Below are positions 7,083-7,990 of a stretch of 7,990 nt of DNA, in pieces. Both the position numbers and the translations under genes were made by a program. Source of the stretch: Terriglobales bacterium. Its GTDB lineage: Bacteria > Acidobacteriota > Terriglobia > Terriglobales > Acidobacteriaceae. Within the stretch, counting starts at the first letter, position 1; each line of letters starts with the position of its first letter. The DNA lies in contig JAATFE010000408.1 of the NCBI GenBank assembly GCA_015655365.1, positions 1 to 7,990 of the forward strand, read 5' to 3'. The notes below the pieces were generated by a model. It did no database searches. It was given only the letters and a program-made list of their open reading frames with translations, and had not been told where the DNA came from.

Positions 7083-7990
7083 ATGAATTTCACACTCAAA
7101 ACTGCTGCCGCCACACTTTTGGCAGCTAGTCTCGTTGCCTCATACGGCTACGCCAGCGACGTCAAGCCGCCGGTGAAGAAGCATGTTGCTACCAAGAAGG
7201 CCAAGACGCCGCCCCCACCCACGGTCGAAGAACAGATCCAGGGACTGCGCCACGAGCTTGAGAGTCAGATCAACGGCCTCAAGACCGACCTGGCCGACAA
7301 GGATGCGCAGTTGAAGAAGGCGCAGCAGGCAGCAGTCGAAGCGCAGGCAGCCGCGGACAGGGCACAGGCAGCGGCTACGGCTCAAAGCCAGGCCGTCAAC
7401 GACAACGCCACCGCAGTCTCCACTCTGCAGTCCACCGTCACCGATCTCAAGGGCAATCAGGTTTCGCTGGCCACCACGGTCTCCGACGAAACCTCCGCTG
7501 TGAAGAAGGCCATCGCCAACCCCAGCGCTCTGCACTACAAGGGACTCAACATCACGCCCGGCGGCTACATGGCGGCTGAAACCGTGTTCCGCCAAAAGGC
7601 TACAGGCGCCGATATTCCGACGGCCCTCAGCTCGATTCCTTTCGACGGCGCCAACAGCGCAGCCCTGAGCGAGTTCTACGGTACCGGCCGTCAGTCGCGT
7701 ATCTCCCTCCTGGCCGAAGGCAAAACCGACTCCGCCACCTATCGCGGCTACGTCGAGGGCGACTTCCTGGGCACAGGCACCAGTTCCAACAACAACCAGT
7801 CCAACAGCTACGTTCTGCGTCAGCGCGTGGTATGGGGACAGGCGGTTCTGAGGAACGGAATCACCTTCCAGGGTGGACAGATGTGGTCTCTGGCCGCCGA
7901 GCGCGCCAAGGGCCTTTCAAACTTCTCCGGCGACGTGAAAACGCCGCTCACCATCGACCCGAATTACGTTCCGGGCTTTGTCTGGGCTCG
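7083..7990 (+). CDS. Outer-membrane porin with N-terminal coiled coil, DcaP-like (3' end cut by window)
   Basis: 302 residues are visible and no stop is reached. A signal peptide covers about 1-24 (hydrophobic core 8-19, ending GYA). A basic, Pro-rich linker follows (about 28-46, KPPVKKH to TPPPPT), then a long Ala/Gln-rich heptad-like helix (about 48-142), expected to form a trimeric coiled coil in the periplasm. From about 150 the sequence turns to alternating beta-barrel strands: NITPGGYMAAETVFR, GRQSRISLLAEG, RGYVEGDFLG, NNQSNSYVLRQRVVWGQ and GITFQGGQMWSLAAE. This layout matches DcaP-like porins widespread in acidobacteria, which carry small solutes across the outer membrane; the solute here is unknown. 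Start: ATG at 7083 is followed at once by the signal peptide, and purine-rich GAGAGG lies 3 nt upstream (with another at 7063-7068). The gene is preceded by a long AT-rich leader, which suggests it is independently regulated. Confidence 0.87.
   Translation, partial: MNFTLKTAAATLLAASLVASYGYASDVKPPVKKHVATKKAKTPPPPTVEEQIQGLRHELESQINGLKTDLADKDAQLKKAQQAAVEAQAAADRAQAAATAQSQAVNDNATAVSTLQSTVTDLKGNQVSLATTVSDETSAVKKAIANPSALHYKGLNITPGGYMAAETVFRQKATGADIPTALSSIPFDGANSAALSEFYGTGRQSRISLLAEGKTDSATYRGYVEGDFLGTGTSSNNNQSNSYVLRQRVVWGQAVLRNGITFQGGQMWSLAAERAKGLSNFSGDVKTPLTIDPNYVPGFVWA

Overview
The window looks like a GC-rich Gram-negative soil bacterium, most likely an acidobacterium (Acidobacteriota, Acidobacteriaceae-like). 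This rests on family knowledge, not a search. The gene starting at 7083 has the layout of the coiled-coil plus beta-barrel porins common in that group, and the large exported LmbE/PIG-L protein at 3833-6733 is of a type frequent there. No rRNA, tRNA, insertion sequence, phage gene or CRISPR array was seen.

Layout. A small cysteine-rich CPCC-family gene (45-401, +) runs in from the left edge and converges on msrQ. Three genes then lie on the minus strand, in transcription order: an APC-type amino acid/polyamine permease (3776-2358), msrP (2142-1171) and msrQ (1041-430). MsrP and MsrQ form the periplasmic methionine-sulfoxide repair pair: a Tat-exported molybdoenzyme and its membrane haem partner. 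The permease is separated from msrP by 215 bp and is probably not in the same operon. Divergent from the permease, with a 56-bp shared gap, is a 966-residue exported PIG-L deacetylase with extra C-terminal domains (3833-6733, +). After a 349-bp AT-rich intergenic region with a long inverted repeat, a porin gene (7083 to the right edge, +) is cut off by the window end.

How the genes relate. Most products are envelope proteins: periplasmic protein repair (MsrP/MsrQ), inner-membrane import (permease), exported amidohydrolase (PIG-L) and outer-membrane porin. Nothing in the sequence proves that they form one pathway apart from the MsrP/MsrQ pair.

The most unusual sequence is non-coding. The 129-bp msrP-msrQ spacer is mostly short tandem repeats: nine 8-bp units that abut the msrQ start codon and leave no Shine-Dalgarno sequence, and three 7-bp units near the msrP stop. 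The other notable element is the 66-bp AT-rich inverted repeat at 6792-6857 upstream of the porin. I found no convincing new multi-gene system.
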